From Ochrobactrum vermis (lineage in GTDB: Bacteria > Pseudomonadota > Alphaproteobacteria > Rhizobiales > Rhizobiaceae): a stretch of 64,000 nt of DNA. The notes below the pieces were generated by a model that worked only from the letters and a program-made list of their open reading frames with translations, had not been told where the DNA came from and searched no databases. Position numbers and translations under genes: made by a program. Location: contig NZ_PCOC01000002.1 of NCBI RefSeq assembly GCF_002975205.1, positions 1,131,001-1,195,000 of the forward strand. The letters run 5' to 3'. How positions within the stretch are numbered: the stretch's first letter is position 1; each line of letters starts with the position of its first letter. This document shows, piece by piece, positions 54,540 through 64,000 of the stretch.

Positions 54540-56013
54540 ATACCGGCTCAGTTTGTGTGCCTGAAATAATGTCAATTTGCGGGAAAACATCCGGCATTAT
54601 GGGCGCCAGCACATCAATGACGAGACCGCTTGGCGCGAAATTCACATCGCAATTGGCTTTCAATTCCCCGGTCAGTACGGAATAGAGCAGCCTTTGACCG
54701 AATCCGCGGCGTGCGGGGCGTTCGACTGTTGGACCACCACTTTCGACCCAGCACATGTGGAATTTCCGCTCCCCCTGCGTTTCGATGACATCCCAACTGA
54801 AGTGGACTGTGCCGTTTTCATTGGAGAGTGCGCCGTATTTCACGGCGTTGGTTGCGAGTTCGTACAAGCCAAGCGAAAGCGAAACCGTCACCCGGTCGCT
54901 CACCACAAGCGCCGGACCGTGCACGCGGATGCGATGACCGAATGTGCTGTTAAATGGGGCAAGGGCTGTTTCGCATATCTGATTGATCGTCGTCCCCGTC
55001 CAATCGTCCTTGAGCAGCATGTCGTGGGCCTGGCTGAGTGCTCGAAGCCTTTCGCTGAACAGTTCGTTGGCCATTTGGGGATTGGTAGCATTGCGCAAGG
55101 TCTGGTTGGCTATCGACTGTACCATCGCCATCGAGTTCTTGAAGCGATGCGATATTTCGCGTGTAACCAGCGCCCTATCTGCCTCGACTTTTTTACGTTC
55201 GGTGACATCAATGACGATGCCGAGAAGAGCAGGGGTTTTGCCGAGGAGAGCTTTGGCGCGGGTTTCGACCCAGCGCACCTGACCTAGCCTGTTGGTGATG
55301 CGATACTCAACTCTGAAAGGCTTGTTGGTGGCGAAAGATTCCTGAGAACGCTGGATCAGTGCCATTCGGTCTTCGAGCATCACCATTTCAATGATCTTGT
55401 CGTAGTTGACGGGTTCGTCGGGCGTCAGTCCGAAAATGCGCCTGTATTCTGCCGAGCAGCTAATTTCCCCTGTATGGTAATCCCGTGTCCAGAAACCGAC
55501 ATTAGCCACTTCAATGATGTATTGGAGCTGATCGAAACTACGCTGCATTTCGATTGAAAGCGTTTCGCGTTCTTTTTCAAGCTCAACCAGTTTGCCCAGT
55601 TCCAGCGTCACATCAAGCTGCGATGAAACGAAGTGATGAAGCTCACCTGCGTCTGTTTTAACCGGGGAGATATGAAGCCGGTTCCAGAATGCTTCACCTG
55701 ACTTTTTGTAGTTGAGGATATCGATATCGACAGACTGTTCGGCTTCCATAGCCGTCCGGACGATCTCGATATGTTTAGGATCTGTGCCTGGGCCTTGAAG
55801 GAACCGGCAATTTTTTCCGATGATTTCGTCGGCTTCATAGCCAGTAAGGTTCTGGAATGCCTTGTTTGCAAAGATGATCGGATTGTCTGGCAGGCGCGGA
55901 TTTGTGATGAGCATTGGCATGGGCGTCAGTTCAACTGCCGCCGTGAAAGGGTTCGCTTCCTGCGAGAAGGACGCTCCCAACACTTTTACGGACGGCTGTA
56001 CTCCTGCTGCCAA
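54538..56013 (-). CDS. LOV-domain blue-light histidine kinase (HWE family)
   Basis: 491 residues. The LOV domain has the flavin-binding motif GKNCRFLQG with adduct Cys69, the residue number known for the Brucella LOV-HK. A second PAS domain (~165-270) precedes the HWE kinase. The phospho-acceptor is His289 ([14 protein letters not shown]), and an N-box Asn lies in [14 protein letters not shown]. In Brucella this kinase is activated by blue light and affects stress and virulence traits. It is soluble, with no membrane segment. Its partner regulator is not adjacent. Confidence 0.95.
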   Translation of the reverse strand: MAAGVQPSVKVLGASFSQEANPFTAAVELTPMPMLITNPRLPDNPIIFANKAFQNLTGYEADEIIGKNCRFLQGPGTDPKHIEIVRTAMEAEQSVDIDILNYKKSGEAFWNRLHISPVKTDAGELHHFVSSQLDVTLELGKLVELEKERETLSIEMQRSFDQLQYIIEVANVGFWTRDYHTGEISCSAEYRRIFGLTPDEPVNYDKIIEMVMLEDRMALIQRSQESFATNKPFRVEYRITNRLGQVRWVETRAKALLGKTPALLGIVIDVTERKKVEADRALVTREISHRFKNSMAMVQSIANQTLRNATNPQMANELFSERLRALSQAHDMLLKDDWTGTTINQICETALAPFNSTFGHRIRVHGPALVVSDRVTVSLSLGLYELATNAVKYGALSNENGTVHFSWDVIETQGERKFHMCWVESGGPTVERPARRGFGQRLLYSVLTGELKANCDVNFAPSGLVIDVLAPIMPDVFPQIDIISGTQTEPV

Positions 56014-56276
56014 TGCAAAACCCCACTCGCTAAAAACACTTTACCAGCTGCCCTACTTCACGCAAGTTATCCCATTGTCGCTTAATTTGCTAACAAAAAT
56101 AATGGAATAGCCTGAACGAAATGCCATCCTGTTCGTTAAGCGATAGATAAAAAGATCATACTTCGCGAGGCAATAACTAGGTGAAAATAAGGTGCGCACA
56201 TAATTGCCCGCCGATATTCAGCGTGCATTCATAAACGGATAGCAATAATGGCATCATTGAAATGGAGAAGCACAGG

Positions 56277-56807
56277 ATGAACACCTTCAAAAAGATGATG
56301 GTCGGTCTTGTCGGTGCGAGCTTTCTGATCGGCGCAATGGTTCCGGTCTCGGCTGCGCCTGTCATGCCGACTGCGCCTGCCGCAAGCCCGACGACTGGCA
56401 ACGAGAATGTTCAGCAGGTTCGTGATGACCGCTGGCGTCGCGGACCGGGGCATGGACATTGGGGTGGACACCGGCCTGGGCCTCGTCCGGGTTGGCATGG
56501 CCGTCCTTACCGTCCGGGACCGGGTTATTGGCACGGCTACCGCGGTGATCGGTACTATCGTCATGGCTATCGTCGCCACAATGACGGGTGGTGGTATCCG
56601 CTTGCAGCTTTTGGCGCAGGAGCAATTATTGGTGGTGCGATTGCAGCTCCGCCCCCGCCCCCTCCGCCAGTCTATCGCGCGCCGGCCTATGGCTACAGCA
56701 ATGCGCATGTCCAGTGGTGCTACAATCGTTATCGCTCCTATCGGGCCTCGGACAATAGTTTCCAGCCATATAACGGCCCTCGCCAACAGTGTTATTCGCC
56801 ATACTGA
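56277..56807 (+). CDS. BA14K-family protein
   Basis: 176 residues from ATG 56277, preceded by a GGAG sequence. The signal peptide covers [20 protein letters not shown] to VSA. A His/Gly/Pro/Arg-rich stretch ([16 protein letters not shown]) and a hydrophobic Gly/Ala segment follow. The C-terminal BA14K motif is [12 protein letters not shown]...[19 protein letters not shown]14K is a Brucella immunoreactive, lectin-like surface protein. This one is likely envelope-associated. Confidence 0.9.
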   Translation: MNTFKKMMVGLVGASFLIGAMVPVSAAPVMPTAPAASPTTGNENVQQVRDDRWRRGPGHGHWGGHRPGPRPGWHGRPYRPGPGYWHGYRGDRYYRHGYRRHNDGWWYPLAAFGAGAIIGGAIAAPPPPPPPVYRAPAYGYSNAHVQWCYNRYRSYRASDNSFQPYNGPRQQCYSPY

Positions 56808-56825
56808 CGGTGGGAAAATGCAAAG

Positions 56826-56857
56826 AAGCCGCCCTTTCGGGGGCGGCTTTGTTTTTG
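56826..56857 (+). terminator. terminator after the BA14K gene
   Basis: AAGCCGCCC / GGGCGGCTT, a 9-bp stem with a 6-base loop, is followed by TGTTTTTG. Confidence 0.85.
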
Positions 56858-57002
56858 TGGAATAAGTCTAGCAACTGTATCTATGAGTAATTGTCATCCA
56901 TATCAGCGCATTCTAAAAGGCGATCGAGGCGGAGTTTCGGGGCGCACTTGTTGAATCGCTATCGGTCCCGCCATTTCACTAGCGAGCGCCAGAGGAGACG
57001 GG

Positions 57003-57920
57003 ATGCGCCAGATTTTACCCAAAGCATTGGCCGGTGTAATTATACTCGGAATACTGAGCGTAGTACTTGGCTCATGGTACACGATTGACGAAGGTGAGCG
57101 CGGCGTTGTTTTGCGCTACGGTGCAGTTTCCGGCGTCGCACAGCCGGGGCTTGGCTTCAAAATTCCGCTGATCGATTCGATCATACGCATATCCGTGCAA
57201 TCCAAGGCTGCGATTTACAACAGCATGGAAGCTTATAGCCGCGATCAGCAACCTGCCACGATGAACCTTTCCGTCAACTATCGTATTCCACCGGATCGTG
57301 TGGAAGAAGTATACGCGACCTATGGCGGCGAAGACGGCCTCCTGTCACGTCTTGTCGAGCGGCGCGTCTTTGAGGAAAGCAAAACCGTTTTTGGCAAGTT
57401 CAATGCTGTGACGGCCATTCAGGAACGCAGCCGTCTCAATCAGGAGATAGCGGAAGCGATCCAGAATAGCGTTCGCGGTCCCGTCATCATTGATACGGTA
57501 CAGATCGAGAATATCGATTTCTCGGATGCCTATGAGCAATCCATCGAACAGCGCATGCTGGCGGAAGTCGAGGTGCAGCGTCTCCGTCAAAATGCAGAAC
57601 GTGAAAAGGTGCAGGCTGAAATCACCGTTACACAGGCAAAAGCACAGGCCGATGCGCGCCGGGCCGAAGCCCAGGCCCAGGCCGATGCCGTGCGTCTTCA
57701 GGCTGAAGCCGAGGCTGAGGCGATACAGGTGAAGGGTGAAGCAGAGGCAACAGCCATCAAAGCACGTGGCGATGCACTTCGCGATAATCCGGGTCTCGTC
57801 GCATTGACGCAGGCTGAACGATGGGATGGTCAACTGCCAAGCACGATGCTGCCAAATGGAGCAGTTCCTATGCTGAACCTGAACAGCTCTCAGCCGCAGC
57901 AGAAATCCCCTGACTACTGA
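57003..57920 (+). CDS. SPFH/prohibitin-like membrane protein
   Basis: 305 residues. An N-terminal membrane anchor (ALAGVIILGILSVVLGSWY) precedes an SPFH domain (DEGERGVVLRYGAVSGVAQPGLGFKIP). The domain leads into a long Ala/Glu/Gln-rich coiled coil (~190-265, AQADARRAEAQAQADA...) and a Pro/Gln-rich tail. It resembles HflC/prohibitin and is likely to form membrane microdomains. No hflK partner is beside it, so the name hflC is not used. ATG 57003. Confidence 0.88.
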   Translation: MRQILPKALAGVIILGILSVVLGSWYTIDEGERGVVLRYGAVSGVAQPGLGFKIPLIDSIIRISVQSKAAIYNSMEAYSRDQQPATMNLSVNYRIPPDRVEEVYATYGGEDGLLSRLVERRVFEESKTVFGKFNAVTAIQERSRLNQEIAEAIQNSVRGPVIIDTVQIENIDFSDAYEQSIEQRMLAEVEVQRLRQNAEREKVQAEITVTQAKAQADARRAEAQAQADAVRLQAEAEAEAIQVKGEAEATAIKARGDALRDNPGLVALTQAERWDGQLPSTMLPNGAVPMLNLNSSQPQQKSPDY

Positions 57921-57935
57921 TATGGTCGAGCAAAA

Positions 57936-57967
57936 GACCAGCGCGGCGCTTATCCGCCGCGCTGGTC
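57936..57967. terminator. hairpin overlapping the stop of the hydrolase gene
   Basis: GACCAGCGCGGCG (57936-57948) pairs perfectly with CGCCGCGCTGGTC (57955-57967). The right arm is the last coding part of the convergent alpha/beta hydrolase gene, and the loop contains its stop codon. Confidence 0.7.
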
Positions 57968-59644
57968 ATAGCCTTCGACGTTTTCCCCATCCATTTTCTG
58001 ACGTAAGTGCTGCTTGAGCGCCTTGATCTTGTCTGTGTCCCAGCCCGTTACGCCGGTCACTTCCAACCACGCGTCGACGTAGTGTTCCGGAGCGTAGACA
58101 TGCCCATGTCCCATCGGTGTGGTCGTCCCAAAAGCCATATCGAGTGCCAGCTGAAGCATGGTGACGACGGGATACCATCGCAATTCCGGTGAAACATCCG
58201 GGCCGCGCGGTTCGTGCATCCAGTCAGGCTGTCGATAGAGCGACCGGCTTTCAAAGAACGTCACCGGGTCGCTGGCATATTGCAGATAAACCACGCGCAT
58301 CGGCCCCCAGCGTGTTCCGTTTCCGGGCGCTTCGCCGTTCTGATTCATGAAACGTGCAAAGGAACCGTCGCGGAAAACCGGCAGCCATTCGGGTGTTCCT
58401 GGGTTCCTCCGCCTGGTCATGGCTTTCCAATCGCGGCTCGGGAAGGGGGGGCCGCTCCAGAGAGCACCATTGATCGGATCATCGAGCATTTCAAACAGTT
58501 CGGCCGAAACCTCGGAGTTCATTGCACCGAGGCTCAAACCATATAGATACAGGCGAGGGCGCTGGTCGTGTGGTAGCTCTTTCCAGTAGTTGTAGATGGT
58601 AATGAACAGGGCCCGCGACGCCTCTGCTCCATATTCTGGTTGAAAAAACAGCGACAATGGACTGGAAAGATAAGAATATTGCATGGCAACGCTGGCAACA
58701 TCGCCATTGTGCAGAAATTCCAGTCCGTTCATTGCTGCCGGATCTACCCATCCTGTGCCTGTTGGCGTGATAACGACCAGTACGGAGCGCTCGAACCCTT
58801 TCTGTCGCTTGAGCTCCTCAAGCGCGAGTTTCGCCCGTTGTTCGGGCGTGTCAGCTACTTGTAGCCCAGCATAGACACGTATTGGATCAACAGCCTTCTC
58901 GCCTGTCAGTGCCATGATATCCGCTGCAACAGGACCCGAGGCAACAAATTCACGTCCAGCCCGTCCAAGTTCGTTCCAGTGTAAAAGTGAAGCAGTGCTA
59001 CCGGTCGCGTTCGGTGCCGTTGGTTGCGGACTATCCGGCTCGATCAGAGCATCGTATTCTCGAAACGAACGGTCCAGAATCTTGAAAGTAGATTGGATGA
59101 GCAGACCGTTGGCGATGGTCCAGATGAGCACGACCGTGATTGTGACGCCCAGGACATTTGCTACGCGCCGCGGCATGATGAGTTGCACTTTTGCCGAGAC
59201 GAATCTCCCCAAGCGGATGAGGAGACGAACCAGAATCAGCAGAACCAAAAATGTCAGCACTGCTAAAGCGGACACACTTGTTGGATATGCGCTAGGCACG
59301 GGTTCCATGTTCATGACTGCGCGAACTGAGTTCTGCCAACCAGCGGCGAAATAAAGCGCTGCAATAACCACCGCAAAACAGACAACGCTGACGACGAGAT
59401 TGACCCGGCTGCGCAACCGATTTCGAGGTTCGGGCAATTCTAAATATTGCCACAGCCACCGCCACAGTACGCCAATGCCGTAACCGGCTCCGAAGGCGAC
59501 CCCTCCCAGTATTCCTTGCATGACGTAGGTGCGTGGAATGAGGCTTGGTGTCAGTGCAGCAGCGAAGAACAGCGTGCCGAGTGCTATGCCTACGCCGGAC
59601 AAGGAGCGTCGGAAATGAGAAAATGCCTTGGTGGCCAGAGACAT
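57950..59644 (-). CDS. integral-membrane alpha/beta hydrolase
   Basis: 564 residues. About four to five membrane segments lie in the first ~190 residues, followed by an alpha/beta-hydrolase domain with the nucleophile motif LYGLSLGAMNSEV and a Gly-rich GPPFPSRDW region. The layout is that of the Abhydrolase_9 family, as I recall it. The substrate is unknown. The stop lies inside a strong hairpin. Confidence 0.85.
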   Translation of the reverse strand: MSLATKAFSHFRRSLSGVGIALGTLFFAAALTPSLIPRTYVMQGILGGVAFGAGYGIGVLWRWLWQYLELPEPRNRLRSRVNLVVSVVCFAVVIAALYFAAGWQNSVRAVMNMEPVPSAYPTSVSALAVLTFLVLLILVRLLIRLGRFVSAKVQLIMPRRVANVLGVTITVVLIWTIANGLLIQSTFKILDRSFREYDALIEPDSPQPTAPNATGSTASLLHWNELGRAGREFVASGPVAADIMALTGEKAVDPIRVYAGLQVADTPEQRAKLALEELKRQKGFERSVLVVITPTGTGWVDPAAMNGLEFLHNGDVASVAMQYSYLSSPLSLFFQPEYGAEASRALFITIYNYWKELPHDQRPRLYLYGLSLGAMNSEVSAELFEMLDDPINGALWSGPPFPSRDWKAMTRRRNPGTPEWLPVFRDGSFARFMNQNGEAPGNGTRWGPMRVVYLQYASDPVTFFESRSLYRQPDWMHEPRGPDVSPELRWYPVVTMLQLALDMAFGTTTPMGHGHVYAPEHYVDAWLEVTGVTGWDTDKIKALKQHLRQKMDGENVEGYDQRGG

Positions 59645-59971
59645 GAAACACCGTGCTGTTAGATTATTCCAATGAAACTAGCTGTAGCATGGACTGGCGG
59701 CAAGGTCCGACATAGAGAAGCAGAAGCTGGATAATCTCGTGTCGGGGCGTCTCGCGATTCAGAATCATATTTTCTCCGAGGGCGTTCAGTGCTCAAACGA
59801 GCCTGGAAAGTGCCTGTTTACCGTCATTACGAAGGCGCGGCGCGGCATGTGGTGTTCCAGGCCCTTAATTTTTTGAATTTATCTTGGAGAAACCTGATTT
59901 TATGGTGTTGACCAATCAACAAGCCGCCCTTATGTTCCGCCGCACTTCCAGGGGCGATTTGCTCCTCTTGG
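59645..59971. other. gene-free stretch before tRNA-Lys
   Basis: About 330 bp. I see no supported gene; the promoter of tRNA-Lys and that of the minus-strand hydrolase should be here. Confidence 0.35.
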
Positions 59972-60047
59972 GAGCGCGTAGCTCAGCCGGTAGAGCAACT
60001 GACTTTTAATCAGTAGGTCCAGGGTTCGAATCCCTGCGCGCTCACCA
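59972..60047 (+). tRNA. tRNA-Lys (TTT)
   Basis: The acceptor GAGCGCG pairs with CGCGCTC, the anticodon loop CTTTTAA gives TTT, the T-arm GGTTCGAATCC is standard, and CCA is encoded. Confidence 0.97.
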
Positions 60048-60115
60048 CTTCTCCAAATCAGTTTACTTCACCTTTGCCGCAGTGACTTTACTCCGTAAGA
60101 ATGTCATGAGCCATT

Positions 60116-60514
60116 ATGACCTTGCGTAGAAGAATTATTGGCGACCGGTCGGATACAGCCCTTTGGGTCGTGTCGTTGGCGCTTGTTATTCTTCTGCAGG
60201 GGCTGGTAACGGCATATGCGCAAGCGTCCATGGCTGCGTGGAGCGCCGGTCCTTCGTCCGTGATCTGTTCGCTTCATTCGACGCAGACTGATGACGACGC
60301 TCCTCTGAAAGACCTCGCCAGGCATTGCTGTTCGACCTTGTGTCAGGCAGCCTGCGCTATCGGAACCGGGCTCATGGAACAGCCGGTCACCATGTCTTTC
60401 GATTCCATTGTTGCGAAAGACACGGTTGCATTTCCTCTGGCTGTTCGTGCGCCACCTGGTCAGTTTGTTACTGTTACGCAGGCCAGAGGTCCACCCGTTC
60501 TGCACGATCTTTGA
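60116..60514 (+). CDS. DUF2946-like membrane-anchored protein
   Basis: 132 residues. An N-terminal membrane segment (TALWVVSLALVILLQGLVTAYA) precedes a Cys-rich region (ICSLHS, then HCCSTLCQAAC), as in DUF2946 proteins, which sit next to TonB, copper or PepSY genes in many alphaproteobacteria. A metal-related envelope role is likely but unproven. It precedes the PepSY gene. Confidence 0.7.
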   Translation: MTLRRRIIGDRSDTALWVVSLALVILLQGLVTAYAQASMAAWSAGPSSVICSLHSTQTDDDAPLKDLARHCCSTLCQAACAIGTGLMEQPVTMSFDSIVAKDTVAFPLAVRAPPGQFVTVTQARGPPVLHDL

Positions 60515-60566
60515 AAAACGACGCCGCCGCTTCGCGACGGCAATTTCATATCGTTTGGAGATATCA

Positions 60567-60683
60567 ATGCAAAATCATCGTCTTATCGTGGTGAGAGCGG
60601 CTGGCTACACAGGCAATTTCACAGATCACGCGCTACACTTCCCTCTCTGTTCAGGAGGGTTCCGTGACGGATACGCTTCTTGA
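60567..60683 (+). CDS. possible short leader ORF overlapping the PepSY gene
   Basis: A 38-codon frame from ATG 60567, with a GGAG site six bases upstream. It ends at 60683, 20 bases inside the PepSY gene. The peptide (MQNHRLIVV...) shows no motif. It may be a translated leader or a gene remnant. Confidence 0.35.
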   Translation: MQNHRLIVVRAAGYTGNFTDHALHFPLCSGGFRDGYAS

Positions 60684-62085
60684 AGGAAAAGCTGGCATAC
60701 ATGCGCAGTCAAATGCCGCGAGTTCTGCGAGCATCGGCTTCCACGCCTTCGTCGCCCGACTTCATTTCTATGTCGGTCTGTTTGTCGGTCCTTTTATTCT
60801 GATAGCAGCCGTGACGGGCACACTTTACGTGCTGACGCCGCAGCTTGAAAACTACATTTATCGTGAGCAGTTGCGCGCCGCGTCGCTTGGAACCTTGCAG
60901 CCACTGGCAGAACAGGTGAAAGCGGCGGAGGCATTTATAGGCGAGGGCCCGAAACTTTTCGCCGTGAGGCCTTCGACCGCTCCGGGCTGGAATACACGGG
61001 TCATGTTCAACCAGCCTGAACTGGGAGAATCCGAAAGTCGGGCAATTTTCGTCGATCCTGTCACGCTGGCCGTGAAAGGTGATCTCGTTGCCTATGGCAC
61101 AAGTGGAACATTGCCGTTTCGTGCAGCAATCGACTATCTGCACCGCAATCTAATGCTCGGGGATTTCGGGCGTTATTACAGCGAGCTTGCTGCATCCTGG
61201 CTCTGGATCGCAGCGCTCGGAGGTGTGCTGCTTTGGTGGTGGAAACGGGACATCCGGCGAAAACAAAAAAAAGCGAAAAACATACACCTGAAGACTCGTC
61301 GTTTTCACGGTCAGGTCGGAATCTGGATTGCTGTCGGGCTTTTATTCCTCTCGGCAACCGGTATGACCTGGTCACAACTGGCTGGTGGAAGAATTGACCA
61401 GTTCAGAGCTGGGGTAGGCTGGACTACGCCTTCGGTCTCGACCGCTTTGAACAAGGTGAACGAATCCGAGCAAGGACATGACGCACATCAAGGCCACGGT
61501 TCTATGCCGATGTCGTCCGGCACGGGGGATGTGAAGAATTATGTCCGGCAACTGGATGTTGTGTATCTGGCCGCACGGCAGGCAGGAATCGATTCATCCA
61601 TGGTCGAGATCCGACTGCCGCGTTCATGGGATCAAGGCTGGGTGGTACGTGAATACGACCGTTCCTGGCCGACACACGTAGATACTATTGTTCTCGATCC
61701 AAGGAATATGAGTGTTATCAGCCGTGCGGATTTTGAAACCTTCCCGATCATCGCAAAATTGATCCGCTGGGGTATCGATCTTCATATGGGCGTGCTGTTC
61801 GGGGTGGCCAATCAGATCGTGATGGTTGCACTTGGCCTTTCGCTCATTGTGATGATTGTCTACGGCTACCGCATCTGGTGGCAGCGACGCCCGCCTGCCG
61901 GATCAATGCCGAGAACGTTGATCGCCAGCTGGTATCGCCTCTCTGTCGTGCAGCAAATCGGGGTTGCAGTGGCTTCTGTTACTATCGGTTGGACTTTGCC
62001 GCTGGTCGGAATCAGTCTGGTTGCGTTCCTGATGATTGATTTTGTGCGCTGGCAATTCGCTGGTCAAAAGCCTGCTGTTGGCTGA
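60664..62085 (+). CDS. PepSY-domain membrane protein
   Basis: 473 residues from GTG 60664, with a strong AGGAGGG site. Four membrane segments are visible: one at ~35-58 (FYVGLFVGPFILIAAVTGTLY), one near ~175, and two later segments. PepSY-type periplasmic regions lie between them, and a His-rich stretch (HDAHQGHGSM) lies mid-protein. Such PiuB-like proteins are linked to iron/siderophore or copper uptake systems. It follows the DUF2946 gene. Confidence 0.88.
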   Translation: MTDTLLEGKAGIHAQSNAASSASIGFHAFVARLHFYVGLFVGPFILIAAVTGTLYVLTPQLENYIYREQLRAASLGTLQPLAEQVKAAEAFIGEGPKLFAVRPSTAPGWNTRVMFNQPELGESESRAIFVDPVTLAVKGDLVAYGTSGTLPFRAAIDYLHRNLMLGDFGRYYSELAASWLWIAALGGVLLWWWKRDIRRKQKKAKNIHLKTRRFHGQVGIWIAVGLLFLSATGMTWSQLAGGRIDQFRAGVGWTTPSVSTALNKVNESEQGHDAHQGHGSMPMSSGTGDVKNYVRQLDVVYLAARQAGIDSSMVEIRLPRSWDQGWVVREYDRSWPTHVDTIVLDPRNMSVISRADFETFPIIAKLIRWGIDLHMGVLFGVANQIVMVALGLSLIVMIVYGYRIWWQRRPPAGSMPRTLIASWYRLSVVQQIGVAVASVTIGWTLPLVGISLVAFLMIDFVRWQFAGQKPAVG

Positions 62086-62094
62086 AGCATCAAG

Positions 62095-62121
62095 CTGACG
62101 CCCGCCAAGGGGGCGTCAGTT
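62095..62121. terminator. convergent terminator PepSY / acvB
   Basis: CTGACGCCC (62095-62103) pairs with GGGCGTCAG (62111-62119) in the 46-bp gap between the two stops; TT follows. Confidence 0.7.
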
Positions 62122-62131
62122 CCGGTTGCCG

Positions 62132-63544
62132 TCAACTAGCCGGGCGTGGTGGCAGTCCGGCACGGGCTCGCATCTTTTCCAGAAGGCTGGCGGCAATAGG
62201 TTCATAGTTTTCATCGAAATGATGACCACCAGCCAGTTTCATGACTTCCATGCCCTTCAACTCGGCTGCAGTGCAAGCGGTATCATCTTCTTCTTCGCCA
62301 TAGACACAAACCACACGATCGAGCGGGATCGTCGATATGGCCGGAACGACGTCCTTGTCGCCGTCCATTCCGAGCCAGCCCTCGATGGAAACCTGGAACG
62401 TCGTCGTCGTCTCGACGCCGAGGAGCCCAATCATTTTCGTGCGGTCCTGTATGGCTGGCCCCAGAAATTTCCACGCAAAAGGGAATGTATCGGCACCGAA
62501 TGAATAGCCCAACACCGCGACCGGCAATTTGTTCGTCGGGTCGGCCTTCTTGATCATGGCCGTTGTGTCGTTGGCTATTTCTTCCGGTGTCCGTTCCGAC
62601 CAGAAATAGCGCAGCGAATCCACGCCGATCACATGGACGCCATGGGCCTGCAACCATTCCCCAATGGATTTGTCGAGATCACGCCAGCCACCGTCTCCCG
62701 AATAGAAAACCGCAACCATATCCGCTTTTCTGCCTTTGGCGGGAAGGTCAACGATAGGCAAGGCTTCGTTCTTGGCATCCTGATCTGCCATAGCTACGAC
62801 ATTATCGACGGCCATTTTCAGACGCACGGGGAATTCCGGAGCGGATTGAAGCACGGCGACATTTTCCTGGCGAGCTGTAACCGGATTGTTGACCGGCGAT
62901 CCCGCCGGTCCGATCACAAGAGCTGGGGCTGGAATTGCTGCATTGAAGCCATAGGTGAAGCCTCCATCAGGAGCTTTGACGGCGTCGGCCTTCTCCGTGC
63001 ACGAAGGCAGACGGGTTTTGGCTGGAGCCGGATCAAGCGACACGGCACCGGCAATGGTCGCATCGGGCGAATCCGAGGCTGCCGCATAAGCGATGGTCGC
63101 GCCTTGTCCAATACCTGTCAGAACGGGATGAAAATAAACGCCCAGATCGAGCCCGCGTAACGCTTCCTTGGCGATGGCTTCGAAATCGGAGTCCAGATAA
63201 TTGCACTCGCCGTCTTCCTTATCGAGGGCGGCGCGCCAGGGGCCGAGGTCGACGGGCAGGACGATCAAATTCCGGGCAAGCATCGCATCCATGAAATTTT
63301 TTTCCCGGTCACCAACGCCACCGTCGTCGCTCAACAGAATTGCCAAGCCGACGGGGTCGTTCTTCGGCATATAAACCGGGATATTGGACAGCCTTTCGGC
63401 GCTGGCGTGAATAACCGGTTCGTCGGAATCGGTGATTTTTGTCCAGAGGCGGGCAATTTTGCCTGTGTGCATTGCACCATAAACGCCCGCGGCAGCCAAC
63501 AATGCCAGCCCAAGCAGAGTAAAAAGAACGCGTCGTTTCTTCAT
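62132..63544 (-). CDS. acvB: AcvB/VirJ-family periplasmic hydrolase
   Basis: 470 residues from ATG 63544. A membrane anchor/signal ([20 protein letters not shown]) is followed by two VirJ-like alpha/beta-hydrolase halves. The first has [13 protein letters not shown], the second the serine motif [13 protein letters not shown]. In Agrobacterium, AcvB hydrolyses lysyl-phosphatidylglycerol made by LpiA. Here it overlaps lpiA by ATGA (63541-63544), the same operon order. Confidence 0.93.
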   Translation of the reverse strand: MKKRRVLFTLLGLALLAAAGVYGAMHTGKIARLWTKITDSDEPVIHASAERLSNIPVYMPKNDPVGLAILLSDDGGVGDREKNFMDAMLARNLIVLPVDLGPWRAALDKEDGECNYLDSDFEAIAKEALRGLDLGVYFHPVLTGIGQGATIAYAAASDSPDATIAGAVSLDPAPAKTRLPSCTEKADAVKAPDGGFTYGFNAAIPAPALVIGPAGSPVNNPVTARQENVAVLQSAPEFPVRLKMAVDNVVAMADQDAKNEALPIVDLPAKGRKADMVAVFYSGDGGWRDLDKSIGEWLQAHGVHVIGVDSLRYFWSERTPEEIANDTTAMIKKADPTNKLPVAVLGYSFGADTFPFAWKFLGPAIQDRTKMIGLLGVETTTTFQVSIEGWLGMDGDKDVVPAISTIPLDRVVCVYGEEEDDTACTAAELKGMEVMKLAGGHHFDENYEPIAASLLEKMRARAGLPPRPAS

Positions 63545-64000
63545 TTGCGGATGAACTCCAGAGGGCTGCCATTGATAAGAGTGGTGGCATCGAGCAGGGC
63601 GCGTGGTGTTTCCAGTCCCCCCGGGCAAACCATGTAGTGCGGCGTCCAGACTGGATCGAATTTTTCTTTGAAAGCTTTCAGGCCGTCAAAATGATAAAGG
63701 TCGGCACCACGCTTGTAGATGAACGAACCGAAGCGGTTCCAGCGCGACGCCAATCTGCTGCCGCTCAGGCCAGAAAGAGGAGCAGCGCCGAGATTGAACC
63801 ACTTGTAGCCTTCCTCCTTACTGGCCATCAGTAATTTTGCAAAAAGCGCGTCCATCATGAGTTTGTGCACATTGGGCATATAGCGCATGAGATCGACGGT
63901 GATTTCATACTTGTCCGCACCGCGCCACATATTGGCGAAAGCCACGATTTCTCCGTCACTTTTCAACACCGCCACGTCGAAACGTTTCATGTACTCGTCA
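63541..64000 (-). CDS. lpiA: LpiA/MprF phosphatidylglycerol lysyltransferase, C-terminal part
   Basis: Only the last ~153 residues are in the window; the frame stays open at the edge. The visible part is the GNAT-like transferase domain: [34 protein letters not shown] and [19 protein letters not shown]. It adds lysine from Lys-tRNA to phosphatidylglycerol, giving resistance to acid and cationic peptides. A tRNA-Lys gene is 3.5 kb away, probably by chance. Confidence 0.93.
   Translation of the reverse strand, partial: DEYMKRFDVAVLKSDGEIVAFANMWRGADKYEITVDLMRYMPNVHKLMMDALFAKLLMASKEEGYKWFNLGAAPLSGLSGSRLASRWNRFGSFIYKRGADLYHFDGLKAFKEKFDPVWTPHYMVCPGGLETPRALLDATTLINGSPLEFIRK

Overview
The window looks like chromosomal DNA of an alphaproteobacterium in the Brucella/Ochrobactrum group (Hyphomicrobiales). 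The basis is gene content and order: pyrB-pyrC'-plsY-dprA followed by topA-rnr, divK-pleD, lpiA-acvB, a LOV-HWE histidine kinase very like the Brucella blue-light kinase, a BA14K-family protein, and a short Brucella-type intergenic palindrome. This is recognition from memory; no database was searched.

Layout. 1-1990: the end of an AraC-type regulator, an IS5-family (IS427-like) insertion sequence whose transposase needs a -1 frameshift, and a small membrane protein. 1995-22068: a 19,997-bp element inserted in the 3' end of a tRNA-Asn gene and bounded by perfect 53-bp direct repeats (2019-2071 and 22016-22068). It carries an apparently intact tyrosine integrase, an AlpA-like gene, a coupled operon for a zinc-finger and a winged-helix protein, two very large phage ejection-type proteins (one with an M15 peptidase domain), a T7-like tail fibre/spike, a possible small terminase subunit, a HigBA toxin-antitoxin pair, and several unrecognised genes including two putative membrane-associated loci. 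No portal, capsid or large terminase gene is visible. It is either a decayed podovirus-like prophage or a phage satellite that carries adhesion and ejection genes. Its non-coding DNA is rich in repeats: five phased dyads at 19288-19430, paired GGGCAAC motifs near both ends and internally, and three exact-period TTGCAC decamers.

22069-46800: core chromosome. It holds a sparse stretch with tRNA-Cys and a few small genes, then dinB, rnk, the cell-cycle regulators divK and pleD, rpmG, and the minus-strand cluster topA-rnr-DUF983-NUDIX-MFS. Next is the minus-strand pyrimidine/phospholipid/DNA-uptake operon pyrB-pyrC'-plsY-dprA, whose PyrC copy lacks the usual metal-binding residues. An AidB-like acyl-CoA dehydrogenase, ruvX, a UPF0173 hydrolase and gatC-GNAT-gatA-GNAT follow.

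46841-64000: a FlbD-like small protein, an IS630-family element, parE, an EamA transporter and lipB. Then comes a sensory stretch: a globin-coupled diguanylate cyclase, a small Arg-rich secreted protein, the LOV histidine kinase and a BA14K protein. Finally an SPFH protein, an integral-membrane alpha/beta hydrolase, tRNA-Lys, a DUF2946-PepSY pair and the lpiA-acvB operon, with lpiA running off the window edge.
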